Below are positions 1 through 5,473 of a stretch of DNA of 7,882 nucleotides, in pieces. Below the pieces are notes generated by a model. That model saw only the letters and a program-made list of their open reading frames with translations. It did not search any database and was not told where the DNA came from. Both the position numbers and the translations under genes were made by a program. The DNA lies in assembly GCA_002424545.1 (NCBI GenBank), contig DIKL01000013.1, forward strand, positions 1 through 7,882, given 5' to 3'. The DNA is from Syntrophaceae bacterium UBA5619. Lineage in GTDB: Bacteria; Desulfobacterota; Syntrophia; Syntrophales; UBA5619. Position 1 is the first letter of the stretch, and every line of letters begins with the position of its first letter.

Positions 1-445
1 CCTTCAGCAGGATCTCGATCTGGGTGCGGAAAAAATCCAGGGCCGGCGCGTGCACCGTGTGGGGCACGTCCAGGAAATGGACGAATGCGGGCGCCGTCAC
101 ATAATCCCGCCACAGGTGCACGGACATGGAGCCGACATCGCAGATGTGCGCCCCGACCAGACCGTCGAGAAAGGCGTATTGCCCCTTCATGCCCAGGTCG
201 ATCAGGCTCCGGAGAAACGGGCAGACCGCGGACATCAGAACACGGTTGCCCTCCGTCACCGGTTCCCGCCGGTCGCCGAAGACGCGGAAGGGGACAAACC
301 CCAGGGCCGTCATCAGCTCCACGGGGGGATAGAGGCACAGGTAGCCCATGAGGCGCGCGCCGCCCGCCTTCAACTCCCGCGCCCGCAGGGCCCGGTCCCG
401 ATAGAGCCGCTCCGCGCGCGCTAATCCGTTGTGCTCGTCCGTCAT
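1..445 (-). CDS. 2-hydroxyacyl-CoA dehydratase / benzoyl-CoA reductase family subunit (HgdB/BcrC-like), N-terminal part, cut by the window edge
   Basis: This is the 5' part of a minus-strand gene that continues past base 1; 148 codons are visible. The protein reads MTDEHNGLARAERLYRD and then GYLCLYPPVELMTALGF (residues 34-50), the typical entry strand of the D-component fold of this family. AVCPFLRS (73-80) and HICDVGSM (100-107) follow. C75 and C102, and possibly C37, are in the places where the family binds its [4Fe-4S] cluster. Family members form the two-subunit catalytic component that removes water from 2-hydroxyacyl-CoA, or reduces an aromatic CoA ester, through a ketyl radical in the cytoplasm. 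I chose the ATG at 445 because GAGG lies 8 nt upstream. The in-frame ATG at 451 would leave only 2 nt after GAGG. The gene lies 105 nt downstream of the other subunit gene on the same strand, so the two probably form an operon and a heterodimer. The substrate cannot be told from the sequence. Confidence 0.88.
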   Translation of the reverse strand, partial: MTDEHNGLARAERLYRDRALRARELKAGGARLMGYLCLYPPVELMTALGFVPFRVFGDRREPVTEGNRVLMSAVCPFLRSLIDLGMKGQYAFLDGLVGAHICDVGSMSVHLWRDYVTAPAFVHFLDVPHTVHAPALDFFRTQIEILLK

Positions 446-497
446 CGTCATGTCCTCGTCGGTTTCCTGATCGGCGCTCCGCAACCGCGCCCCATGC

Positions 498-532
498 GCA
501 TCGGATGCCCGGTCGCACCCGGGCGTCGATGC
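498..532 (-). other. strong intercistronic stem-loop between the two dehydratase subunit genes
   Basis: Two nested perfect inverted repeats are seen. An outer GCATCG/CGATGC pair (498-503 with 527-532) surrounds an inner GCCCGG/CCGGGC pair (507-512 with 519-524), with a 6-nt loop. The structure lies in the 105-nt gap between the genes and is read on the minus strand. No T-run follows on that strand, so it does not look like an intrinsic terminator. A role in mRNA processing or in differential stability of the two cistrons is inferred only. Confidence 0.55.
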
Positions 533-550
533 CCCCCGTCTTTCCCGATC

Positions 551-1909
551 CTACCCGTCGGATCCCGCCTGCCGCCGCTCCTCGCGGTAATGGTCCATCG
601 TCGCCTCGAAGGCCTCCGCCTGGATCAGGGTCCGCTCCGGGTTGAACAGACGGATGTCCACGATGTCGCCCTCGGCCAGGAGCGACGGCACCCGCAATTT
701 CCGCATGAGGACGTCCTGCGTCGCCTGGAGGTGGGCGCTCGCCGTCCGGCAGGTCAGCAGGGGGTGGAGGAAGGCCCCGTCGCAGCGGTACGTCCGCGCC
801 GAATCGAGATAGGGGGCGACGAAGGCATAGGAGACGCCGTCCGAGAAGGCCTGCCGATGGCGCAGGTGGAAAAAACGCATGCAGATGCGGGCGATCCGCT
901 CCAGGGGATCCGGGACGGCGGACAGGTCCATGGGGACGACCGGATGGTAGGCATAGCTCTCCACGACGAAGTTCCAGCCCCGCTCGGCCAGGTTTTCGAA
1001 GAACTTCAGGCTGTGCCAGGGGGGGAGCTCGGCGAAGAGCAGCCGGTATTTCTCCGGAACGGCGATCCCGGCCACCCCCTGCGCGACGCGCTCGGCCACC
1101 TCCCGGTGCATGTCCTCGTAGAGTTCGAGGACCTTCGGCAGATGCCCCGTCAAAAAGAGGCACCCCGGCATGGCGCTCCAGAAATCCCCGCTGTGCATGG
1201 GGCAGGGGCGATGCTTGCGCAGTTCGTTGACCTCGTGGAAGACCCGCTGGATCTTCAACGCGAGATCGACGACGGCTTCGAGCTTCGCCCAGTCCATCTT
1301 CCGACCCAGGAGCCTCTCCAGAAAGGCCACGAAGGCGCGCAGCTCCGCCACGACAAAGCGGACGGCCGCCTCCTCCGCCCCGTCCTCCTGAAACTCCTTC
1401 ACCCCGAGATGGGGCAGCTCGAGCACCCACTGCGGACAGTCGAAGTACCGCCCCAGGGCCTGGAACCACTTGTACCGGGCGTCGCAGGCCGTTCCCGCCC
1501 CGACGAGCAGGGTCGGCCGGGCCATGCCCCCGAGGGGGGCGTCCGGCGGCACCCGGCCCGCCTCGTCCACCATCATCCGCTTCGTGTAGCCGAGGGTGGT
1601 CCGTGCATACCCGCACAGGTGGGCGGGAAACCCCTCCGCCTCCGCGAGGGCCAGATACCCCTCCGCCTGCCCCATCGAGGCGGCGATGGTGGCGTAATTC
1701 TCCGGGTAGACCACCTCCACGTCCATGGCCTTGAGGAGGATGTCCCCCTCCCACCAGTTGAGCATCGACCAGGCCGTGGGATTCCCGGCCTGGCTGGCCA
1801 TCAGGGTGGTGAGATACGCCTCGTTGACGACGTTGCGCAGGGGATACATGCTCTTGAGGCGGTTGATCGCCTTGCCCGGCTTCGGGGGCTTGAGCTCCGA
1901 TTCACCCAT
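551..1909 (-). CDS. 2-hydroxyacyl-CoA dehydratase / benzoyl-CoA reductase family subunit (HgdB/BcrB-like)
   Basis: This 452-aa cytoplasmic protein is of normal length for the BcrB/BzdO/HgdB group. Recognisable family features are EVVYPENYATIAASMG (65-80), LCGYARTTLG (98-107), GAGTACDARY (137-146) and LLTCRTASAH (384-393). C99, C142 and C387 are the most likely three ligands of the catalytic [4Fe-4S] cluster; C158, C236, C250, C343 and C376 are extra. In the family, an ATP-driven activator (HgdC/FldI, or BcrA/BcrD) injects one high-energy electron, and the enzyme then dehydrates 2-hydroxyacyl-CoA or reduces an aromatic ring. No activator gene is visible here. The ATG at 1909 has a strong AGGAGG 9 nt upstream. 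A promoter (TTGTCA-17-TATAAA) lies 60-90 bp upstream, and the partner subunit follows at 445. Whether the pair is a true 2-hydroxyacyl-CoA dehydratase or acts on benzoyl-CoA is not decidable from the window; family assignment is firm, substrate is not. Confidence 0.9.
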   Translation of the reverse strand: MGESELKPPKPGKAINRLKSMYPLRNVVNEAYLTTLMASQAGNPTAWSMLNWWEGDILLKAMDVEVVYPENYATIAASMGQAEGYLALAEAEGFPAHLCGYARTTLGYTKRMMVDEAGRVPPDAPLGGMARPTLLVGAGTACDARYKWFQALGRYFDCPQWVLELPHLGVKEFQEDGAEEAAVRFVVAELRAFVAFLERLLGRKMDWAKLEAVVDLALKIQRVFHEVNELRKHRPCPMHSGDFWSAMPGCLFLTGHLPKVLELYEDMHREVAERVAQGVAGIAVPEKYRLLFAELPPWHSLKFFENLAERGWNFVVESYAYHPVVPMDLSAVPDPLERIARICMRFFHLRHRQAFSDGVSYAFVAPYLDSARTYRCDGAFLHPLLTCRTASAHLQATQDVLMRKLRVPSLLAEGDIVDIRLFNPERTLIQAEAFEATMDHYREERRQAGSDG

Positions 1910-1939
1910 GGTCGGTTCCCTCCTTCCTGTGAGCCCGCG

Positions 1940-1971
1940 GGAAACCCGTCCGGCGGGACGGGGCGGTTTCC
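1940..1971 (-). promoter_or_regulatory. inverted repeat in the 5' leader of the dehydratase operon
   Basis: GGAAACC at 1940-1946 pairs perfectly with GGTTTCC at 1965-1971. Between them, CGTCC/GGACG can extend the stem, giving a GC-rich hairpin. It lies between the minus-strand promoter (1972-2000) and the ribosome binding site of the 452-aa gene, close to the predicted transcription start. It could be an mRNA leader hairpin or a protein-binding operator. It is not a typical terminator, since no T-run follows on the minus strand. Confidence 0.45.
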
Positions 1972-2000
1972 TTTATAGCCGTTTTTGCCTGCGATGACAA
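1972..2000 (-). promoter_or_regulatory. sigma70-type promoter for the dehydratase operon
   Basis: Read on the minus strand, TTGTCA (2000-1995) and TATAAA (1977-1972) are separated by exactly 17 nt. Each hexamer matches the consensus at 5 of 6 positions. Transcription would start near 1965 and give a leader of about 55 nt before the ATG at 1909. Confidence 0.65.
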
Positions 2001-2019
2001 AACGAAAATCATTTCCGGT

Positions 2020-2047
2020 TTGCCGCATCGTCGTTTTATGGTATATA
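2020..2047 (+). promoter_or_regulatory. possible promoter of the trhA-like gene
   Basis: TTGCCG (2020-2025) and TATATA (2042-2047) are 16 nt apart; each matches the sigma70 consensus at 4 of 6 positions. The site lies in the divergent intergenic region and faces the trhA-like gene. It would give a leader of about 60 nt. Confidence 0.4.
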
Positions 2048-2052
2048 GGACA

Positions 2053-2084
2053 CCCTCCGGAGAAACAGTTCCCGCGGAGGGAAC
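2053..2084 (+). promoter_or_regulatory. overlapping alternative hairpins in the trhA-like gene leader
   Basis: Two perfect inverted repeats compete for the same bases: CCCTCCG (2053-2059) with CGGAGGG (2075-2081), and GTTCCC (2068-2073) with GGGAAC (2079-2084). They cannot both form. They sit just downstream of the putative promoter, 30 nt before the start codon. A regulatory role is an inference; I recognise no known riboswitch. Confidence 0.35.
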
Positions 2085-2113
2085 CGTTCGTTCCGGATCG
2101 AAAGGGGAAGGGG

Positions 2114-2764
2114 ATGGCCATCAGGACGCATGAATTTTTCAACTTCTATTCCCACCTGACCGGCGGCGTCGCGGCGGTGGTCGGGACCGTATTTTTGAGC
2201 CTCGTGGCCAGCTATTCCGCGTCGGCGCTGATCACCGCCCTGATCTACGGCCTGTCGGTCATTTTCCTCTTTTCGGCGAGTTCCTTCTACCACGCCTTCA
2301 AAAAGGCGGAAAACGAGGTCTCCTTCTGGAGGAGGATGGATCGCCTCGCCATCTTCTGCATGATCGCCGGCACCTACACCCCCGTCTGCTACCTCTACCT
2401 GGACGGCGCGTGGCGCTGGTCCATGATCGCCATCCAGTGGGGGCTGGTGGGATTCGGGCTCGTTTCGCAGCTCTTCTTCCCGCGGGCGCCCCGGGTGTTC
2501 TACGCCGTGATTTATCTCGTCATGGGCTGGCTCGCGATCATTCCGATCCGGCAGATGCTGGCCAGCATGACCGCCGTGCAGACGTTTCTGCTGTTCGCCG
2601 GCGGTCTTTTCTTCACCCTGGGCGGGATCATCTACGCGACCAAGAGGCCGCGTCTGTTCCCCGGCGTTTTCAGCTTCCACGAGCTTTTCCACATCATGGT
2701 CCTGCTCGGCGGCGGATTTCACTATGCGATGATCTACATCGTCTACTTCGAGAAGGTCGTGTAA
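2114..2764 (+). CDS. trhA: TrhA / hemolysin III family (PAQR-like) seven-helix membrane protein
   Basis: This 216-aa inner-membrane protein belongs to the hemolysin III/YqfA branch of the PAQR superfamily. Seven hydrophobic segments lie near residues 15-35, 38-62, 78-96, 102-122, 128-145, 154-175 and 190-212. The family's metal-site pattern is complete: S56-x3-H60 in SASSFYH, D76 in MDRLAIF followed by AGTYTP, and H189-x3-H193 in FHELFHIMVL. PAQR members use such a site for hydrolase-like chemistry on lipids, and bacterial TrhA has been linked to membrane homeostasis; cytolysis is doubtful. The frame is open back to 1985, but I chose the ATG at 2114. It follows a purine-rich AAAGGGG ribosome binding site (6 nt spacing) and begins MAIRTHEFFNFYSHLTGG, as the family does; the longer N-terminus has no family character. 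The gene is divergent from the dehydratase operon, and an alpha/beta hydrolase follows 47 nt downstream. Confidence 0.92.
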   Translation: MAIRTHEFFNFYSHLTGGVAAVVGTVFLSLVASYSASALITALIYGLSVIFLFSASSFYHAFKKAENEVSFWRRMDRLAIFCMIAGTYTPVCYLYLDGAWRWSMIAIQWGLVGFGLVSQLFFPRAPRVFYAVIYLVMGWLAIIPIRQMLASMTAVQTFLLFAGGLFFTLGGIIYATKRPRLFPGVFSFHELFHIMVLLGGGFHYAMIYIVYFEKVV

Positions 2765-2811
2765 GGTCGCTTCCCGTGTTCAACCCACGGGCGCGTGTAT
2801 CCTCCCCGCTC

Positions 2812-3690
2812 ATGAACCCCGAACCTCAGCCGATTCCCGCCGAATGCCGGCGCCTCTTGGACAGGGAAGTCCGCCTGTTCGAGGAGGAGTACGCCCGGCA
2901 CTTTCTGGCGGGAGAAACCAAGCCCCGCCGGATCGGCGCGCCCTATCTTCTCCACGGCCCCGTCTCGACACGGGGGGTCCTCCTGATCCACGGACTCATG
3001 GCCGCCCCGGAAGAGGTCCGTCCCTGGGCGGAATTCCTGCATGCACGGGGATACACGGTCTATGCGCCCCGGCTCGCCGGACATGGGACGTCCGCGGCGG
3101 ACCTGGCGCGGCGGGGTTACCGCGACTGGCGGGCATCCGTGGAGCGCGGACACGCCCTCCTGAAGACCTGCTGCGAGTCGATCGTGGTGGCCGGCTTCTC
3201 GACGGGCGCCGGGCTGGCGCTCGAGATGGCCCTCCGCAGACAGGAGGAGTTTGCGGCGGTGATCGCCATCAGCGCCCCCCTGAAGTTCAAGAGTGTCTCT
3301 TCCGCCTTCGCCGAGATGGTCGACGGGTGGAACGTCCTGATGCGCGTTCTCGGCGGGGACCGTCTCCGCAGGGAATTCGTCCCCAACGATCCCGACAACC
3401 CGGAGATCAACTATCACCGGTGCCCCGTCCGGAGCATCGTCCAGGTCAAGGCGCTCATGCGCAAGGTCTACCGGGCCCTGCCCGGACTGTCCATCCCCGC
3501 CCTGATCATGCAGGCGAACAACGATCCCAAGGTGGCGGTCCGGAGCGGCCGGCGCCTCCACCGGCGCATCCGATCCGCCGGGAAGACCTACCGTGAGGTG
3601 GATTTCCCCCTGCACGGAATCGTCCGGGGTGAGATCGGGCTCACCGTGTTCGCCGACGTGGAGGCGTTTCTGAACCGATTGACATGGTAA
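2812..3690 (+). CDS. alpha/beta hydrolase (carboxylesterase/lipase-like serine hydrolase)
   Basis: This 292-aa protein has an alpha/beta-hydrolase fold. GVLLIHGLMAAPEEV (55-69) gives the HG oxyanion-hole turn, and YAPRLAGHGTS (84-94) is the typical second loop. VVAGFSTGAG (125-134) holds nucleophile S130 in a G-x-S-x-G elbow. LIMQANNDPKV (231-241) supplies D238, and DFPLHGIV (264-271) supplies H268, so the triad is complete. There is no signal peptide or membrane segment, so the protein is probably cytoplasmic. Family members cleave carboxylic esters such as monoacylglycerols; the substrate here is unknown. The start is uncertain. The ATG at 2812 has no clear ribosome binding site. An in-frame GTG at 2776 would add 12 residues and has AAGG 9 nt upstream, overlapping the stop codon of the trhA-like gene, which would suggest coupled translation. 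Co-transcription with the preceding gene is likely. Confidence 0.88.
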   Translation: MNPEPQPIPAECRRLLDREVRLFEEEYARHFLAGETKPRRIGAPYLLHGPVSTRGVLLIHGLMAAPEEVRPWAEFLHARGYTVYAPRLAGHGTSAADLARRGYRDWRASVERGHALLKTCCESIVVAGFSTGAGLALEMALRRQEEFAAVIAISAPLKFKSVSSAFAEMVDGWNVLMRVLGGDRLRREFVPNDPDNPEINYHRCPVRSIVQVKALMRKVYRALPGLSIPALIMQANNDPKVAVRSGRRLHRRIRSAGKTYREVDFPLHGIVRGEIGLTVFADVEAFLNRLTW

Positions 3691-3779
3691 TCGGACGGGA
3701 CCATCAGCGAAAGCTAGGCACCGCATCCTTCGCAACCCGCATAAATTCACCACCTCCCGAATTCCGCAGCAATTTTCGC

Positions 3780-3806
3780 TTGACATGCCTCGAGTATTTT
3801 TCTAAG
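3780..3806 (+). promoter_or_regulatory. putative promoter of the AbfD-like/ligase operon
   Basis: There is a consensus -35 TTGACA at 3780-3785. The best -10 is TCTAAG (3801-3806), 4 of 6 matches, with a short 15-nt spacer. With that -10, transcription would start near 3813, directly before the palindrome cluster at 3817-3848, leaving a leader of about 75 nt. The -35 is clear and the -10 is weak. Confidence 0.45.
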
Positions 3807-3816
3807 GGTTAGCGTA

Positions 3817-3848
3817 TTGATTGGTTAACCAATAAGTTGGCCAATCAA
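3817..3848 (+). promoter_or_regulatory. compound palindromic operator upstream of the AbfD-like gene
   Basis: A 32-bp cluster of nested symmetry is seen. TTGATTGG (3817-3824) and CCAATCAA (3841-3848) form an outer inverted repeat. ATTGGTTAACCAAT (3820-3833) is a perfect 14-bp palindrome. TTGGCCAA (3837-3844) is a second palindrome. TTGGTTAACCAA and TTGGCCAATCAA are also direct repeats 16 bp apart (9 of 12 matches). The position between promoter and ribosome binding site suits a repressor roadblock. The TetR protein encoded at 7258 is the nearest candidate binder, but its own promoter carries a different inverted repeat. Confidence 0.6.
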
Positions 3849-3888
3849 CCAGCAAACATTGATACGACCATTCCTAGGAGGGGAAAGT

Positions 3889-5337
3889 ATGAAAACGGGC
3901 AAGGAGTACATTGACGGCATCAAGGCGATGAACTTCGAGTTGTACATCGACGGCGGTAAGATCAAGAACCTTTACGATCATCCCAAGATCCGTCCGGCGA
4001 TCGATGCCGTGGCGGAGTCGTATGATTTCGCTTTCAACGCGGAGCTTCAGGAACAGTTCGTCACGACCTCACACCTCACCGGTGAGACGATCTCGCGCTT
4101 CCAGCATGTCCCGCAGAGTACGGATGACCTCATCCGGAAGGTCAGTATTACCCGGTACGCCAATCGCCATCTGGGCTGTTGTTCGTTCCGCTGTGCCCAA
4201 AACATTTTTGCGCCTCTGCTCTACATCACAAAGAAGATCGACCATGACAAGGGCACCCGGTACCACGACAATGCCCTGAACTGGATCAAGATGATGCAGA
4301 AGGAGGATCTCCTCGGTTGTCCTGCCATTACGGATCCAAAGGGAGATCGGCGCATCCAGGCGTGCAAACAGAGCGATCCGGAAATGTACTTAAAGGTCGT
4401 TGAGAAGAACAAGGACGGGATTGTCCTGAAAGGCGCGAAACTCTGTCAGACCGGCGCCATCCTGGCCCACGAAAAAATTGTGTTGCCCTGTACAACGCAC
4501 CGCAAGGGCGACGAGGATTATGTTGTCGTCTGCGCCGTTCCCGGGAACGCCCCCGGGATCATCAATATTTCCGTTCGACAACCCCAGGATGACCGGCGCA
4601 TCCCGGGCGCAGAGATCGACCTTGGGAACATCAAATACGGCGTTCATGAATGCGTGGTGATTTTCAACAACGTCTTCGTCCCCTGGGAACGCGTGTTCAT
4701 GTGTGGCGAAGTGGAGTATTTGGATGAATTCAACAACATGTTCGGGGCCTGCCACCGGCCGACCACGGGGGGGTGCAAGTCCGGCTGGGCCGATGTCCTG
4801 ATTGCCGCGACCGACCTGATGGCGGCCAATAACGGCATCCGCAACGTGTCGCATGTTAAGGACAAACTTGCGGACATGTACTCCCTGTCCGAAACGATTT
4901 TCTCCTGCGGCGTGGCTGCCGCCGCAAAAGGGTTCAAAATCGGAGATGCCGGTTACCTTCCCGATCCGATCCTCGCGAACAACGCCAAGTATTACATCTC
5001 CAAGGCCGTCTACGATTTGATCCGTCTGGCCGAAGATATCACGGGTGGCATCCTCGCTTGCTGTCCCGGAGAGAAGGAACTGACAAACCCGGAGATTGCC
5101 CCCTATCTGGCTCGTTACCTCAGGGGTGTTGATGGTCAGCCGGCGGAGCATCGGGTTCGGATCGTCCGCCTTATCGAAAATATCTCCTGGGGACTCTGTT
5201 CCATTCTTCACTCCGCCACACACGGGGGAGGATCCGGGCAGGCCTGCAAACTGCTCCTCTACGAGTTCTCCCAATACGCTCCTTACCGTCAGGAGGCCAT
5301 TGAATCGGCCAAGCGTCTCTGCGGGATCACACCATAG
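3889..5337 (+). CDS. 4-hydroxybutyryl-CoA dehydratase (AbfD)-like flavin/[4Fe-4S] enzyme, HpaB superfamily
   Basis: This 482-aa protein (AbfD of Clostridium aminobutyricum is about 490 aa) belongs to the acyl-CoA-dehydrogenase-fold HpaB/AbfD family. AbfD dehydrates 4-hydroxybutyryl-CoA to crotonyl-CoA through a flavin-assisted ketyl radical and also isomerises vinylacetyl-CoA. The signature cluster ligands are all present: C98-x3-C102 (CSFRC) and H289-x6-C296 (HRPTTGGCK), with K297 matching AbfD Lys300. T188 in LCQTGAI and E254 in VHECVVIF fit AbfD Thr190 and Glu257. FVPWERVF (263-270) and HGGGSGQA (445-452) are family motifs. Two differences stand out: the residue matching AbfD Tyr296 is T293, and that matching Gln101 is F100, so the substrate pocket is altered. 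Plain HpaB-type monooxygenases lack the four ligands, which argues against a hydroxylase. I chose the ATG at 3889 because AGGAGGGG lies just upstream; an earlier in-frame ATG at 3859 has none. An acyl-CoA ligase follows 136 nt downstream. Confidence 0.88.
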   Translation: MKTGKEYIDGIKAMNFELYIDGGKIKNLYDHPKIRPAIDAVAESYDFAFNAELQEQFVTTSHLTGETISRFQHVPQSTDDLIRKVSITRYANRHLGCCSFRCAQNIFAPLLYITKKIDHDKGTRYHDNALNWIKMMQKEDLLGCPAITDPKGDRRIQACKQSDPEMYLKVVEKNKDGIVLKGAKLCQTGAILAHEKIVLPCTTHRKGDEDYVVVCAVPGNAPGIINISVRQPQDDRRIPGAEIDLGNIKYGVHECVVIFNNVFVPWERVFMCGEVEYLDEFNNMFGACHRPTTGGCKSGWADVLIAATDLMAANNGIRNVSHVKDKLADMYSLSETIFSCGVAAAAKGFKIGDAGYLPDPILANNAKYYISKAVYDLIRLAEDITGGILACCPGEKELTNPEIAPYLARYLRGVDGQPAEHRVRIVRLIENISWGLCSILHSATHGGGSGQACKLLLYEFSQYAPYRQEAIESAKRLCGITP

Positions 5338-5356
5338 TCTCGCGTCTTGGGTACGT

Positions 5357-5389
5357 ACGGAAAGGTCTCTCACCGTTAGGAGCTTCCGT
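5357..5389 (+). other. weak stem-loop between the dehydratase and ligase genes
   Basis: ACGGAA (5357-5362) is complementary to TTCCGT (5384-5389) across a 21-nt loop. It lies in the 136-nt gap that separates the AbfD-like gene from the ligase gene. There is no T-run after it, so it is unlikely to end transcription; it may simply be chance. Apart from the ligase ribosome binding site, I see nothing else in this gap. Confidence 0.25.
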
Positions 5390-5473
5390 CCCTTTCTCAG
5401 GGGATAAGGTTTCAGACCGGTTAGAGGGTAGACAAGAATTAGAATAGGCAACCATCAAGAAAGGAGGAGAACT

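Noticed and set aside
431..1978. Long plus-strand open frame of 515 codons
   Set aside because: It lies antisense to the 452-aa dehydratase subunit, which has clear family motifs and a strong ribosome binding site. The antisense translation is rich in Arg, Gly, Pro and His without domain character, as expected for a GC-rich shadow.
1985..2113. N-terminal extension of the TrhA-like protein by 43 residues
   Set aside because: The extension spans the putative promoter and leader hairpins, has no family similarity and no good ribosome binding site; the start at 2114 fits the family.
3684..3704. ATGGT/ACCAT hairpin at the end of the hydrolase gene as a terminator
   Set aside because: The stem has only 5 bp and no T-run follows; I see no convincing terminator after the hydrolase gene.
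2743..3786. Minus-strand open frame of 347 codons
   Set aside because: It is antisense to the alpha/beta hydrolase, which has a complete catalytic triad. The translation has no recognisable domain.
3889..5337. 4-hydroxyphenylacetate 3-monooxygenase (HpaB) as the function of the dehydratase-like gene
   Set aside because: The C-x3-C and H-x6-C-K cluster signature is specific for the AbfD branch and is not expected in the oxygen-dependent monooxygenases.
5440..5445. TAGAAT as the -10 of an internal promoter for the ligase gene
   Set aside because: No acceptable -35 element is found 15-19 nt upstream.
4390..5451. Minus-strand open frame of 353 codons
   Set aside because: It is antisense to the AbfD-like gene, whose cluster ligands and motifs are intact; no domain is seen in the antisense product.
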